A DNA stretch of 64,000 bases from positions 1 to 64,000 of the forward strand of contig NZ_FOOH01000016.1 in the NCBI RefSeq assembly GCF_900113135.1, read 5' to 3'. Shown one piece after another: positions 28,471-36,765 of the stretch. A program made the translations under genes and the position numbers. The notes under the pieces are model-generated. The model worked only from the letters and a program-made list of their open reading frames with translations. It ran no database searches and was not told where the DNA came from. This stretch comes from Salegentibacter agarivorans (lineage in GTDB: Bacteria; Bacteroidota; Bacteroidia; Flavobacteriales; Flavobacteriaceae). Position 1 is the first letter of the stretch; each line of letters opens with the position of its first letter.

Positions 28471-29268
28471 TTATGTTCCTGAACTTCTTAATGTTACGAT
28501 ATCACTTTCATATACCTCATTTAAATATTCGTTATAAGGGTCATTTCTTTTATAACTGAAATATTTCTCTGCTTTGTCTAAATGAAGTTTACCTTTAGTC
28601 AAATCGCCAGTTTCTAAATAAATTTTAGCTAAGCCTAAATGAGCTTCTACAGTATATTTAGATTGGCTTAATGCCTTTTCAAACTGTATTTTTGCCTCAT
28701 CAAAATTCCCTAATTTATATTCTGAAAGCCCAGTGTAAACAAAAGCCTGAATATCAACCCAGCCTTCTCCTTGATTCTCTATACTTTTCCCAAAGTGAGT
28801 TATGGCTTTATCATATTTTTCTAGTCCAAAATATGCTTCTCCCATTAAAAAGTCAATATCTTCACCCCAGGGTGAGTCTACGAAATTTGGAGTTAATGAA
28901 TCTAACCGATTAAAATCCTTTAAAGCTCCTTTAAAATCTCTTAGGAATCGAAGTTTCATATAACCCCTGTACCCTAAATGCATTTTAGGCTTTAGTTCTA
29001 CAGCTTTGTTAAGAAGTTGGAAACCTTCCTTGTAAAACCCTCTTTTGTTATAAGGAACTGATTGTTCAAAATAAATTTCATCGTTTTGCGGATTTTGGAG
29101 TTTCAATATTTCAAACATTGATTGTGAAAGGTAATCTCCTTGCAAGTGGGAAGCAAAATCATATCTCTTTTCTTTATCCGAAAAGAATAGAAATAAAATC
29201 ACAAATATTGAATAAGATGTGAAAAGAACAGTCAAAAGAATTTTTAATATTTTAAAAATTTTCTTCAT
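28471..29268 (-). CDS. Membrane-anchored TPR protein
   Basis: The 265-residue product has one N-terminal hydrophobic segment (about 8-30) and then TPR repeats (KRGFYKEGFQLLNKAVELKP, AYFGLEKYDKAITHFGKSI, YKLGNFDEAKIQFEKAL, IYLETGDLTKGKLHLDKA). It begins at the last base of the preceding gene, so the two are translated together. It probably acts as a protein-interaction scaffold facing the periplasm. Confidence 0.82.
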   Translation of the reverse strand: MKKIFKILKILLTVLFTSYSIFVILFLFFSDKEKRYDFASHLQGDYLSQSMFEILKLQNPQNDEIYFEQSVPYNKRGFYKEGFQLLNKAVELKPKMHLGYRGYMKLRFLRDFKGALKDFNRLDSLTPNFVDSPWGEDIDFLMGEAYFGLEKYDKAITHFGKSIENQGEGWVDIQAFVYTGLSEYKLGNFDEAKIQFEKALSQSKYTVEAHLGLAKIYLETGDLTKGKLHLDKAEKYFSYKRNDPYNEYLNEVYESDIVTLRSSGT

Positions 29269-29768
29269 TAAAATATATCTACAATTTTACTATTCTCTAT
29301 TTTGAAATTTAAAACGTAATAACTGTCATAAGTATAACCCGATTTGTTTATGGCTGGATTCCAATTTTTAAGTGCTCTCAGCTCTTTTTCAATCTCTAGA
29401 ATATTCTTAGAATTAACTTCAGTTTTTTGTAAATCCTTATTAGTTGCCTTTAACCTAAATCTACCAATTTCTCCTTTACAATTTACAACGAATCTATAAG
29501 TCAACAGCCCAGATTCCTTGAAATCTAAAAATTGTAGCTCACTCAAAATTCTGTTTTTTATTGCTTTTTTCCCTCCAATATAGTCGGTATTCATTCCGTA
29601 ATACTCAGCAACCTTATCTTCATTGCAAAGTTCAAAATCATTGTCATCTATTCTGTCATTAGCTTCTAACTCTCCAATTCTATGTGTCGCCTGATAATAT
29701 CCCCATGCTGTAATGCTCAGTGCAAATAGAAAACTAATCAAAAGGAAAATGTTCGTTTTACTTTTCAA
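29268..29768 (-). CDS. TonB-C-like single-pass membrane protein
   Basis: A 166-residue protein with one N-terminal membrane helix (about 8-26) and a C-terminal part that resembles the TonB C-terminal domain: LLTYRFVVNCKGEIGRFRL, then LKNWNPAINKSGYTYDSYYVLNFKI. It lacks the proline-rich linker of a classical TonB. Its stop codon overlaps the start of the TPR gene by one base, so the two are coupled. A role in transferring energy or force to an envelope partner is possible but unproven. Confidence 0.65.
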   Translation of the reverse strand: MKSKTNIFLLISFLFALSITAWGYYQATHRIGELEANDRIDDNDFELCNEDKVAEYYGMNTDYIGGKKAIKNRILSELQFLDFKESGLLTYRFVVNCKGEIGRFRLKATNKDLQKTEVNSKNILEIEKELRALKNWNPAINKSGYTYDSYYVLNFKIENSKIVDIF

Positions 29769-29803
29769 TTTTATTTATTAGATGCTGCATAGTTATATAC
29801 AAC

Positions 29804-29912
29804 GGTTACGGTTAAGGGAATTAGCGTGTAGGGAAGAACTAACTTGTCGGCTTAACTAATATTGATTTAGACTTCTAAAATAGAGAATTTAGCTAAACCA
29901 AAACTATTTTCT
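29804..29912. repeat. Spacer repeat B, copy 1
   Basis: About 109 bases that closely match 34,157-34,267: GGTTACGGTTAAGG, TAGCGTGTAGGGAAGA, CTAACTTGTCGGCT and a terminal CTATTTTCTT are shared in order. Both copies lie between two minus-strand genes. Confidence 0.88.
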
Positions 29913-29994
29913 TCTCCCGGGGTTATACTTATTAGTGAAACACCCTACTAAAGCCAAAAGAAATGAAAAACGCTATTAATTTTAAAGTACAGTT

Positions 29995-30528
29995 CTACAT
30001 TTTAGTATATGATTCCTCAAACTTATCTACTCCTGGTTTTTCCTGATCTTCTGAGACAACATCGGTATGAATAAAATATTCTAATTTTAGTTCATCGTCA
30101 ATGATCTTAAAAGTGATGTCCCCGTATTTGTTAGGATCGTAATTACTATCTTCGAAATCCTCCATATCTTCATAAAATGAATCCCGCCAAGTTCGCCTGT
30201 CAAGAATTATTTTAATGCTATCATTTTGAACGGTATACGTTCCTGATTCAATTACTATTGATGTGGTATCTTCGAGGCTGGTTCCTTCATATAATCCAAG
30301 AGTTGTTCTTTTTTTGATAAATTCCCCGTTTTCCCCAAAGCTTAAATTTATGTGCGATTCACCTCTGAAAAAAGAAGGTTCATTTGGGCCAGCTGAAACT
30401 TTGTTTTTATCCGAACGAAACCAACTTCCTTTTAAGTCCCCAATATCCGTTGAAATATCTTCTTTATCACAAGAGCCTAATATTACGAGATTGATGATTA
30501 AAATTCCAATAAGATATAACTTTTTCAT
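29995..30528 (-). CDS. Lipocalin-like lipoprotein
   Basis: The 177-residue product has a lipoprotein signal (VILGSC, lipid-attachment cysteine at residue 20) and a short beta-strand-rich body: DLKGSWFRSDKN, INLSFGENGEFIKK, ESGTYTVQNDSIKIIL, the pattern of lipocalin-like lipoproteins of Bacteroidota. The ligand is unknown. Confidence 0.75.
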   Translation of the reverse strand: MKKLYLIGILIINLVILGSCDKEDISTDIGDLKGSWFRSDKNKVSAGPNEPSFFRGESHINLSFGENGEFIKKRTTLGLYEGTSLEDTTSIVIESGTYTVQNDSIKIILDRRTWRDSFYEDMEDFEDSNYDPNKYGDITFKIIDDELKLEYFIHTDVVSEDQEKPGVDKFEESYTKM

Positions 30529-30761
30529 TTTTTAATTTAAAATTGGTTATTCTACTATAAGATGCGAGAATGACAAAAAGGTTGCGTCAATGTTCTGGTG
30601 AAAATTGCATTAAACTCTATTAGCTAATAACTCTCAAAAATTATATCATATTATCCATATGCCTTTGGAGTGCATTCTTGGTTCGTATGTTAGATGTAGT
30701 AAATGTAATTGACAGCGTTGTTATTTAATGCCTGGAATTAAAATATTCACCGAGTTGATTT

Positions 30762-31529
30762 TCATTCTTTTATTTCTTTTCTAATCAAGTGCAAAATAAA
30801 TTCCAGGTCTTGTATTGTAGGTAAGTAATGTGCCTGTTCGGTCGCGTAACTGGTGAAAATAAACATCAGAATATTATTCTCAAATTCTGTGGAGTTTAAT
30901 AAATGCAAGTTGCTAACCTCATTTTCACTTTCCGGTAAACCAATCTGATTATACACGCTTGTTTGTTCTAAAATTGTCCTAAGGCTGCTCTTATCTGTTC
31001 TGAACATATCCAGGACCTTTTCTCTTTGAACACTTAATTCATTCTCCTGTCTTGAAATATCTTCCATAGTAGACAGCCAGTTAGTTAGCTGTCTTCTTAA
31101 TTCTGTATTTGAAAGGTTCTTAAGATTACCGGAATTGATCATTTCATTTAAAAGTGAATTATTTGGATTAAATGCAATATCATTAGAGAAGGTATTATAC
31201 AGAAGATTTGAAAAGACTGCTTCAGTTGGAGTTTCATTTTTATAGGTTGTGTATTGTAATATTTTTTTGGAATTATTAGCATTGTCTTTATTTACTGCGA
31301 TCAATTCTTTTAACTTCATTCTACTGGTTTCAAATTCTTGTTCTAAACCAAGTAAATATGTTTGTTCATAATTGTTGTTTATTCGATTTTGATTAGCATT
31401 ATTGATCGCCAGCGCGATCAAAATCCCAATTACCACCAGGATGATCTCTCCCAGGGCATAGAATAAGTATTTGGTGAACTTTTTCTCTGACAATAAATTC
31501 AATCTGATCTTTCTGAAAAATCTTATCAT
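30762..31529 (-). CDS. DUF6090-like membrane protein
   Basis: The 255-residue protein has the recognisable N-terminus with one membrane helix (KYLFYALGEIILVVIGILIALAINNANQ in two parts: a charged LSEKKFTKYL then the helix at about 23-43) followed by a helical periplasmic domain. Function is unknown. It lies 4 bases downstream of the DUF4386 gene on the same strand and so is probably co-transcribed with it. Confidence 0.72.
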   Translation of the reverse strand: MIRFFRKIRLNLLSEKKFTKYLFYALGEIILVVIGILIALAINNANQNRINNNYEQTYLLGLEQEFETSRMKLKELIAVNKDNANNSKKILQYTTYKNETPTEAVFSNLLYNTFSNDIAFNPNNSLLNEMINSGNLKNLSNTELRRQLTNWLSTMEDISRQENELSVQREKVLDMFRTDKSSLRTILEQTSVYNQIGLPESENEVSNLHLLNSTEFENNILMFIFTSYATEQAHYLPTIQDLEFILHLIRKEIKE

Positions 31530-31533
31530 CTTT

Positions 31534-32157
31534 TTAAATTTCAGTGGAACTCTTACCTCCTTTTAATATAAGCCAAATTGCAAATGACATTTCGCCTATA
31601 ATACTGGGAATAGCGACCAGTATTAAAAATATGGATTGATAATCACTATAATTAGAAATTAAAAAATGTGCAGAAGTATCAACCATATACATAATTCCCG
31701 CAATGGTAAGAAACCATGCAATAATTAAAGGTTTCCTGATTATTAGGCCTAAAAGGATCAGGTGGATTCCAAAAAAGAACAAGCCTATTAGCCAGATGGT
31801 ATTAAAAATATCAACTTGTATTAGAATTTCAGTTTCTGTGGTAGATTTTAGTGCAAATGGAAGCGCAAATATGGCTACACCCATAATGGCTGCATGCATC
31901 ATCCTGAAAGATATACTTAAACCGGTCCAAAGATTTCTTTGATATAACTTGTAAAGCCCCCAAGCAACCACCACGTCAAATACAACAGTGATCAGAAATG
32001 CCAGTATGCCAAATCTGACTATTGAAGCATTACTCTGAACGGTTTCAAGAGGCGATTCGACGATGGCTTCAAGAACAAAAAAATTGGCGAATATGGCAGC
32101 AAAAAAAATTATCCAATAACTTAAACCGGTAATTATTGATAATCTTCTTGGTTCCAT
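31534..32157 (-). CDS. DUF4386-family membrane protein
   Basis: The 207-residue protein has six hydrophobic segments and the DUF4386 order of motifs: RRLSIITGLSYWIIFFAAIFANF at the start, DVVVAWGLYKLY, FRMMHAAIMGVAI, GLFFFGIHLILLG and a closing IGEMSFAIWLIL. Function is unknown. Its stop lies 4 bases before the start of the DUF6090-like gene. Confidence 0.82.
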   Translation of the reverse strand: MEPRRLSIITGLSYWIIFFAAIFANFFVLEAIVESPLETVQSNASIVRFGILAFLITVVFDVVVAWGLYKLYQRNLWTGLSISFRMMHAAIMGVAIFALPFALKSTTETEILIQVDIFNTIWLIGLFFFGIHLILLGLIIRKPLIIAWFLTIAGIMYMVDTSAHFLISNYSDYQSIFLILVAIPSIIGEMSFAIWLILKGGKSSTEI

Positions 32158-32270
32158 TTCAACATATTAATTTTTAATAACTCCCTAAGTCTAGCATTGG
32201 AGAAAGAAAGTAAACTATTATAGTATAGCATCTTACCAATTAAAATTAATATATTTTTTTAAATTTTCGC

Positions 32271-33308
32271 TTATTCTTTTTCCTTAACTATTTTTACAAT
32301 ACGATTGTACATTATTTCTGACATATTCCAATTATAACCGTCAAAATTTACTGTATTTGTAAATTGTATTACTACCACGTCTAAATCTTTATGATACTTG
32401 GCAATAGTCTGATAACCTGGTATTAAACCAGTGTGCTCATATCCATAAATGGAAGAATATATCTCTTGTTCTTTTTTATCTCTAAAAACAGAACCTTCAT
32501 TTAAAGCTCTGATGAATTTGCTCAAATCTTCTGCCGTTGCCAACATGGAACCTACATTATCTGTTTTTAGATCTTTATCATAGCCCACATAGTAACCGCT
32601 CATTACATCATTTATGTTTACATCCTGAATTGAACTAAAAGTATGTTTTAGGTTCAAAGGATCTAAAATTTCTTTTTGAATATATTTGAATTTATCATAT
32701 CCAAGAACCCGGTTCATTATTCTTCCAAGTAATAAGTAATTGGTATTGGAATATTCATAATCTTCATTGGGTTTAAAATTGGCAGGTTTATCCAAAACCA
32801 AAGCAAGTTGTTCATCAGTGGTTTCCTTAGGAGCAACCCAATACATATAAGTGTCAGTAAAGTTTGGAATACCACTTCTATGCTGCACTAACATTCGTAA
32901 AGTAATTTTATCGGCATATTCTATTCTACCTTTCAATTCTGGTAAATAATCGGCGAGTGTTTTGTCTAATGATAATTTTCCATCATTAACTAGCTTTGCA
33001 ACAGCTAAGGCATTATACAACTTACTTACGCTAGCAATTTTAAATAATGAATTCGGGTCTGCGGGGGTTTTATTTTCTCTGTTATTGTAGCCCGAAGTAT
33101 AAAATTCTGATTGATTCCCTTTCTTGTTTATACATACAATTATACCATCAAACCCGTAATCCTCTGCTTTATTTACCTGTTTTTGAATTGAATCGGGTAA
33201 CGGAGTTATCCAGGCTTTTACTATAGGCCAAGGGACAAAGTATAAGGAAACAATTGTTGCAGCGAACAATATTGCTCTAATTATCAAAGTCCTTGTTTTC
33301 TTTTTCAT
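32271..33308 (-). CDS. Serine hydrolase of the beta-lactamase family (class C-like)
   Basis: The 345-residue product has one N-terminal membrane helix (about 8-28) and a serine beta-lactamase-like/penicillin-binding domain. Motifs are S93-V-S-K96 (S-x-x-K), YSNTNYLLLGR (Y-x-N) and EHTGLIPGYQT (H-T-G). Members include D-aminopeptidases, esterases and beta-lactamases; without the class-specific loops this one is more likely an esterase or peptidase than a resistance enzyme. Confidence 0.88.
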   Translation of the reverse strand: MKKKTRTLIIRAILFAATIVSLYFVPWPIVKAWITPLPDSIQKQVNKAEDYGFDGIIVCINKKGNQSEFYTSGYNNRENKTPADPNSLFKIASVSKLYNALAVAKLVNDGKLSLDKTLADYLPELKGRIEYADKITLRMLVQHRSGIPNFTDTYMYWVAPKETTDEQLALVLDKPANFKPNEDYEYSNTNYLLLGRIMNRVLGYDKFKYIQKEILDPLNLKHTFSSIQDVNINDVMSGYYVGYDKDLKTDNVGSMLATAEDLSKFIRALNEGSVFRDKKEQEIYSSIYGYEHTGLIPGYQTIAKYHKDLDVVVIQFTNTVNFDGYNWNMSEIMYNRIVKIVKEKE

Positions 33309-33407
33309 AGTATTTCAGCACCTGTTAAAAATTAGCCACCAGGCTTATGATTGTAGACAAGTAGACTAGGTAGGAGGTTTTTTCGGATTAACGATTTTGC
33401 TTGTCAA

Positions 33408-33430
33408 GGAAACTAATTTAGTTCTTTTCT
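33408..33430. repeat. Spacer repeat A, copy 2
   Basis: GGAAACTAATTTAGTTCTTTTCT, 21 of 23 positions the same as 28,412-28,434. The AACAACGC motif (as GCGTTGTT, 33,453-33,460) follows within 25 bases. Confidence 0.7.
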
Positions 33431-33471
33431 TTCTAAGGCTGCCATTTGCGATGCGTTGTTGGCTCCAGTAT

Positions 33472-34134
33472 TTATTTAATCGGATGATCTGTTAGAAGAT
33501 TTACCATATTATAATATAGAGCAAAAGCAACTACTAGCTTAGTCATATCATTTTGGAAATCTTCCTTTTTTAATTTTGAATTCATTGCTCCTGCAATAAT
33601 AGAAGGCGAAATATCACCATATTTTGTTTGAGCATTTAAAACTTCTTTGATAGTCTCATTTGTATAATTACTATTTATGCATTTTAAATAATCTCCGTCT
33701 GGATTTAAAACATATGTAATCAATTCTTCTTGTTCAGATTCTTCTTCTATCTCATCAGAAAATGAAACTAGAGTTATTTCTTGTTCAGAATTATTCACTT
33801 CATACTTTACCCAAATTTTCTGAAATGTCCTATTTTCCTTCAGTTTTTTGATTATTTCAACAGCCTTTTCATTTACATAAAAGTCTGGAGCGAAATCATG
33901 ATTTGGAGGCATAGAACTTAAATCTTCGATATAGGATTTGAAATTTTTATTGTCATTTTTTTGATTGTAATGCTTTGCTAACTCTGCCTTGAATATTAAG
34001 GTTGCTTCATTTAGAACCTTAATATCATTCTCATTCAAGCAACCTGATAATTCGCTAGCATAATTAGATTCTTTTTGGGAAGTACATGAAAATAAAATAG
34101 TAATAAGAAATAGAAGTAGAATTTTGTTCGTCAT
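33472..34134 (-). CDS. Lipoprotein of unknown function
   Basis: The 220-residue product has a lipoprotein signal (ILFSC, cysteine at residue 17), an acidic helical body and a C-terminal helix. No family recognised. The gene is flanked by inverted copies of TTGGCTCCA (33,459-33,467 and 34,147-34,155), an arrangement that suggests it moved as a unit. Confidence 0.6.
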   Translation of the reverse strand: MTNKILLLFLITILFSCTSQKESNYASELSGCLNENDIKVLNEATLIFKAELAKHYNQKNDNKNFKSYIEDLSSMPPNHDFAPDFYVNEKAVEIIKKLKENRTFQKIWVKYEVNNSEQEITLVSFSDEIEEESEQEELITYVLNPDGDYLKCINSNYTNETIKEVLNAQTKYGDISPSIIAGAMNSKLKKEDFQNDMTKLVVAFALYYNMVNLLTDHPIK

Positions 34135-34156
34135 TTTTTAAAGTATTGGAGCCAAG

Positions 34157-34267
34157 GGTTACGGTTAAGGTAAGTAGCGTGTAGGGAAGAGCTAACTTGT
34201 CGGCTAAACCAGGTTCAATTTAGAGTTCTAAATTATAGATTTTAAGCTAAACCTAAGCTATTTTCTT
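34157..34267. repeat. Spacer repeat B, copy 2
   Basis: Counterpart of 29,804-29,912 and nearly the same over its length; the two copies differ mainly in the stretch after TTGTCGGCT. Confidence 0.88.
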
Positions 34268-34289
34268 TAACGATTTTAGCTGTAGTATT

Positions 34290-34862
34290 TTATTCGAGTA
34301 TTGGATTTTTAGCCTCATTTTTATAAAAAGCTTTCACTTTTGAAATTAAATCAAATATCTCGGGATGAGAAGTGGAACTCGGACTTCTTGCGGAAATGTG
34401 GTCATAATTAAGTTCATTTGTTTTTAGGAAAATAACTACCCCATACCCATCTAAAATTAGTCTTTTATCCGGATTTAACTTCATATTATTTTTTATTCTC
34501 TTCCAATTTTGAACAAAGTCAGTGACCGTTTTTTCTAAAGAATTTTCAGATTCTATATATAAAGTATCTCTCTCATATTCTTTATACTTTTCTGTAATTT
34601 GAATTACTTTTCTTAAAGCATATTCTTTGTTTTCCGCAATTAACTCTTTCATTTTTAGATAATCATTTTCACTGCTTGGGGAGTTAGAGACAAGCCGGCT
34701 TACAATAATTCTTGAATTTTTTTCTGATTTCTGATAGTCAATTTTATGATTTTCTATCATACCGGAAAATAGTATTTTTAACTCATATGAATCGTCCTGT
34801 TGAGAATACCCATTTATGAAGCTAAGGAGTATTACGTAAATGAATAAGTTTTTTATTTTCAT
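34290..34862 (-). CDS. Secreted protein of unknown function
   Basis: The 190-residue product has a signal peptide ending at INGYSQ (about 21) and a mostly helical, charged body. No family is recognised. It is the most upstream of the ten minus-strand genes with cassette-like spacers. Its promoter should lie in the gene-free stretch to the right. Confidence 0.6.
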   Translation of the reverse strand: MKIKNLFIYVILLSFINGYSQQDDSYELKILFSGMIENHKIDYQKSEKNSRIIVSRLVSNSPSSENDYLKMKELIAENKEYALRKVIQITEKYKEYERDTLYIESENSLEKTVTDFVQNWKRIKNNMKLNPDKRLILDGYGVVIFLKTNELNYDHISARSPSSTSHPEIFDLISKVKAFYKNEAKNPILE

Positions 34863-35057
34863 ATCACTCGTTTTTGTGAATATTACAATTATCTCGCTAT
34901 ATCACCTGTAATATACTTTTTTTAATCATCGGTTATAGACTTCCTCTCAATCAAATTCAGTTTGCATTACAGTAAAATTATAAGCTGGACAGACTTCTCC
35001 TGAAGATTTATAACGTTGTTGTTAATATTGAAATACAAATTTACATCTAGATATTAA

Positions 35058-35105
35058 GGAATGGGATACATCGTGATATGTATCAAAACCCGTTCAGCCC
35101 ATTCC
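35058..35105. repeat. Nested palindrome
   Basis: Outer arms GGAATGGG (35,058-35,065) and CCCATTCC (35,098-35,105) enclose inner arms GATACAT (35,065-35,071) and ATGTATC (35,078-35,084). It lies in otherwise gene-free DNA upstream of the mobilization genes. Confidence 0.75.
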
Positions 35106-35804
35106 CGCTACATTTTGCCAAAGCTTCATTCCGGGAAAAGCGCTTCTCTGTAAAGATCATGGACCCCATCAAAGAAATTGCGACTTCCATTACGCTAACC
35201 CGATGAAAAATCAGATCGCTCCATTACAGTTCGAAGTTTTTCGATGAAGTCCGCTAAATTGGACTCCATAATTAATTTAATTCCGCTTCCAGCTCCCCTC
35301 CTATTCTTCCTTTTCCATATCTGAAGAACTCCCGGCCTTCACTGCCACTACCTTTTTCTGTAATGCAAAATACCAAGATTGAGAAGTTAGTCCATACTGC
35401 ATAAAGCCGGTCCCTGCGCTCCCTTTTTATAAGTTCTCCCTAATTCTAAATCTTGAAAATGGTTCAGCATCAAAAAAAGGTAACAGTGAAGGCTCTACGG
35501 GAAGTAAATCGAATAACGGAAAAATGAAATCATACAAAACCCACAAAAGGAATCGGAATTAAAAAAATCAAAAAAGGAAAACGCTCAGGATACAATAAGT
35601 AAATCACACCAAAAAAGCTCAAAAAGCAATTATGGAAGAAATAAAATTTAAAATCGAGCTAAACCTTAGTTTATATAAATCTCAATTATTTGGTCATTTT
35701 TCTATAGTAAACTTCAAAGATTTTCTTTTCAAATCATAAAAACAGGATACAGTTTTTTAAACATTTAAAAGGCTATTAAATTCATTTTAATAGTCAAGAT
35801 TTTT

Positions 35805-35871
35805 GTCCCTGCGGGACGAAAAGGTAGAGCAAGAGGGTAACGGGCAGAGCCCCGTTAGGAATTACCTTTTC
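35805..35871. other. oriT-like nested hairpins
   Basis: GTCCC-TGC-GGGAC (35,805-35,817) abuts a two-tier stem: GAAAAGGTA (35,818-35,826) pairs perfectly with TACCTTTTC (35,863-35,871), and inside it AACGGG (35,839-35,844) pairs with CCCGTT (35,851-35,856). The position, about 130 bases before a BfmA/BtgA-type mobilization gene, is where the transfer origin of Bacteroidota mobilizable elements is usually found. An RNA leader is the alternative. Confidence 0.5.
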
Positions 35872-35930
35872 TATTTTAAAATATTGATTATCAATTATTT
35901 AAAAAATATGCTAAATACTATAAAAATAGG

Positions 35931-35987
35931 GATTTACTGGTTTTGGCCTCTAAAGCCCAGTAAAATGGTTGTAAAAACCAGTAAATC
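35931..35987. repeat. 14-bp inverted repeat before the mobilization gene
   Basis: GATTTACTGGTTTT (35,931-35,944) and AAAACCAGTAAATC (35,974-35,987) are perfect complements separated by 29 bases; a third partial copy (CCAGTAAAA) lies in the loop. The right arm ends 18 bases before the start of the mobilization gene, so the repeat could be the binding site of that protein or part of the transfer origin. Confidence 0.75.
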
Positions 35988-36005
35988 TCAAAAAATGACT
36001 GAATT

Positions 36006-36362
36006 ATGAAGGAGGTTAAGAACATCACATTCGAAAAGAAAACCGCGGAACGCTTTCAACAATTTTCCAGAATACATTACAAAACACATTCAGAGGCACT
36101 GGCAGGGATGTTGGATTTTTTCCTTTACAATGAGATTTCCCCAAAAGAAAATTTTGGCCCCACTGGGAGGCGAATTGAAAATATCATAAAGAAAAGAATT
36201 AATGCCGTGATCGCAATAACGAGGGATATGGAAAAGAATAAAGTAAACCCCACTTTAGCCATTTTGGAATCGCTCATGGAAGCAGCAGATCCTAAAAACA
36301 ATTACTCTAATCGCAAAAGGGATTACGAGGAAGACGATACTCATCCTGATTTTTATAAATAA
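36006..36362 (+). CDS. BfmA/BtgA-type mobilization protein
   Basis: A 118-residue protein resembling the small mobilization accessory proteins BfmA/BtgA of Bacteroides elements. Those bind the transfer origin and help the relaxase. The N-terminus (NITFEKKTAERFQQFSRIHYKTHSEALAGMLDFF) has a ribbon-helix-helix-like feel and the second half is helical (RRIENIIKKRINAVIAITRDMEK). A good ribosome-binding site (AAGGAGG) is not at the start but just inside. It is followed after 6 bases by a broken relaxase gene. Confidence 0.75.
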   Translation: MKEVKNITFEKKTAERFQQFSRIHYKTHSEALAGMLDFFLYNEISPKENFGPTGRRIENIIKKRINAVIAITRDMEKNKVNPTLAILESLMEAADPKNNYSNRKRDYEEDDTHPDFYK

Positions 36363-36368
36363 TTTATT

Positions 36369-36575
36369 ATGTATATCACTATCACTTCACAAAAACTGGG
36401 AGCAAATTATGCTCAAAGCGCTGCAGGTTTTGTTGATTGCCCAGAGAAAGAGAACCAGCTTCCCGGGATGGAAAAAGACCAGGAATTTATCTTTAATCAG
36501 AAAGAAAATAGTATTTCTCCGGAAGAAGTTGCAAAAGAAGTAGATACCAATACCGCTAAATTGGAAACGAAGTAA
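36369..36575 (+). pseudogene. Truncated relaxase (DUF5712-type) N-terminus
   Basis: The 68-residue frame (MYITITSQKLGANYAQSAAG, a QLPGMEKDQEFIFNQKEN stretch, then VDTNTAKLETK) matches, from memory of the family, the beginning of relaxases paired with BfmA/BtgA genes. It then meets a stop. Right after the stop another frame reads PKFYS, the expected continuation, and soon stops too. The catalytic part is missing, so the gene is a remnant. Confidence 0.65.
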
Positions 36576-36765
36576 CCGAAGTTTTACTCTTATGTGAGGT
36601 ATTTAGATCTCAAATGAGATCAAATTTTATGAAAATGAAAATTCGGTTTTTTAATAACTATAAAGTCAGATGAAATTATGGAGGTTAAAACGTAAGTTTT
36701 TATAATTTCTCAATGGTTAAAATGAGATTTTTGTTATCGAACCCTAATTGAAATTAAGATTTCGG

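Larger units (their letters stand above)
34863..36005. other. Long gene-free stretch with structured DNA
   Basis: No convincing gene is present; a frame from 35,803 to 36,009 starts at TTG and runs across inverted repeats, so it is probably not real. The left part contains a AACAACGT motif (35,013-35,020, reverse sense) and a nested palindrome near 35,058-35,105. The right part carries hairpins at 35,772-35,792, 35,805-35,871 and 35,931-35,987, next to a mobilization gene. Confidence 0.7.

Noticed and set aside
32271-33308. Antibiotic-resistance beta-lactamase
   Set aside because: The S-x-x-K, Y-x-N and H-T-G motifs show only the broad serine-hydrolase family; nothing specific to resistance enzymes is visible.
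35262-35268. GACTCCA, the last bases of ssrA, as a possible right attachment site
   Set aside because: Only seven bases match and the surrounding sequence does not; this is expected by chance.
35803-36009. A 68-codon frame from TTG overlapping the mobilization gene's start
   Set aside because: It crosses several perfect inverted repeats, starts at a rare codon and its peptide has no protein-like pattern; the overlap with ATG 36,006 is probably chance.
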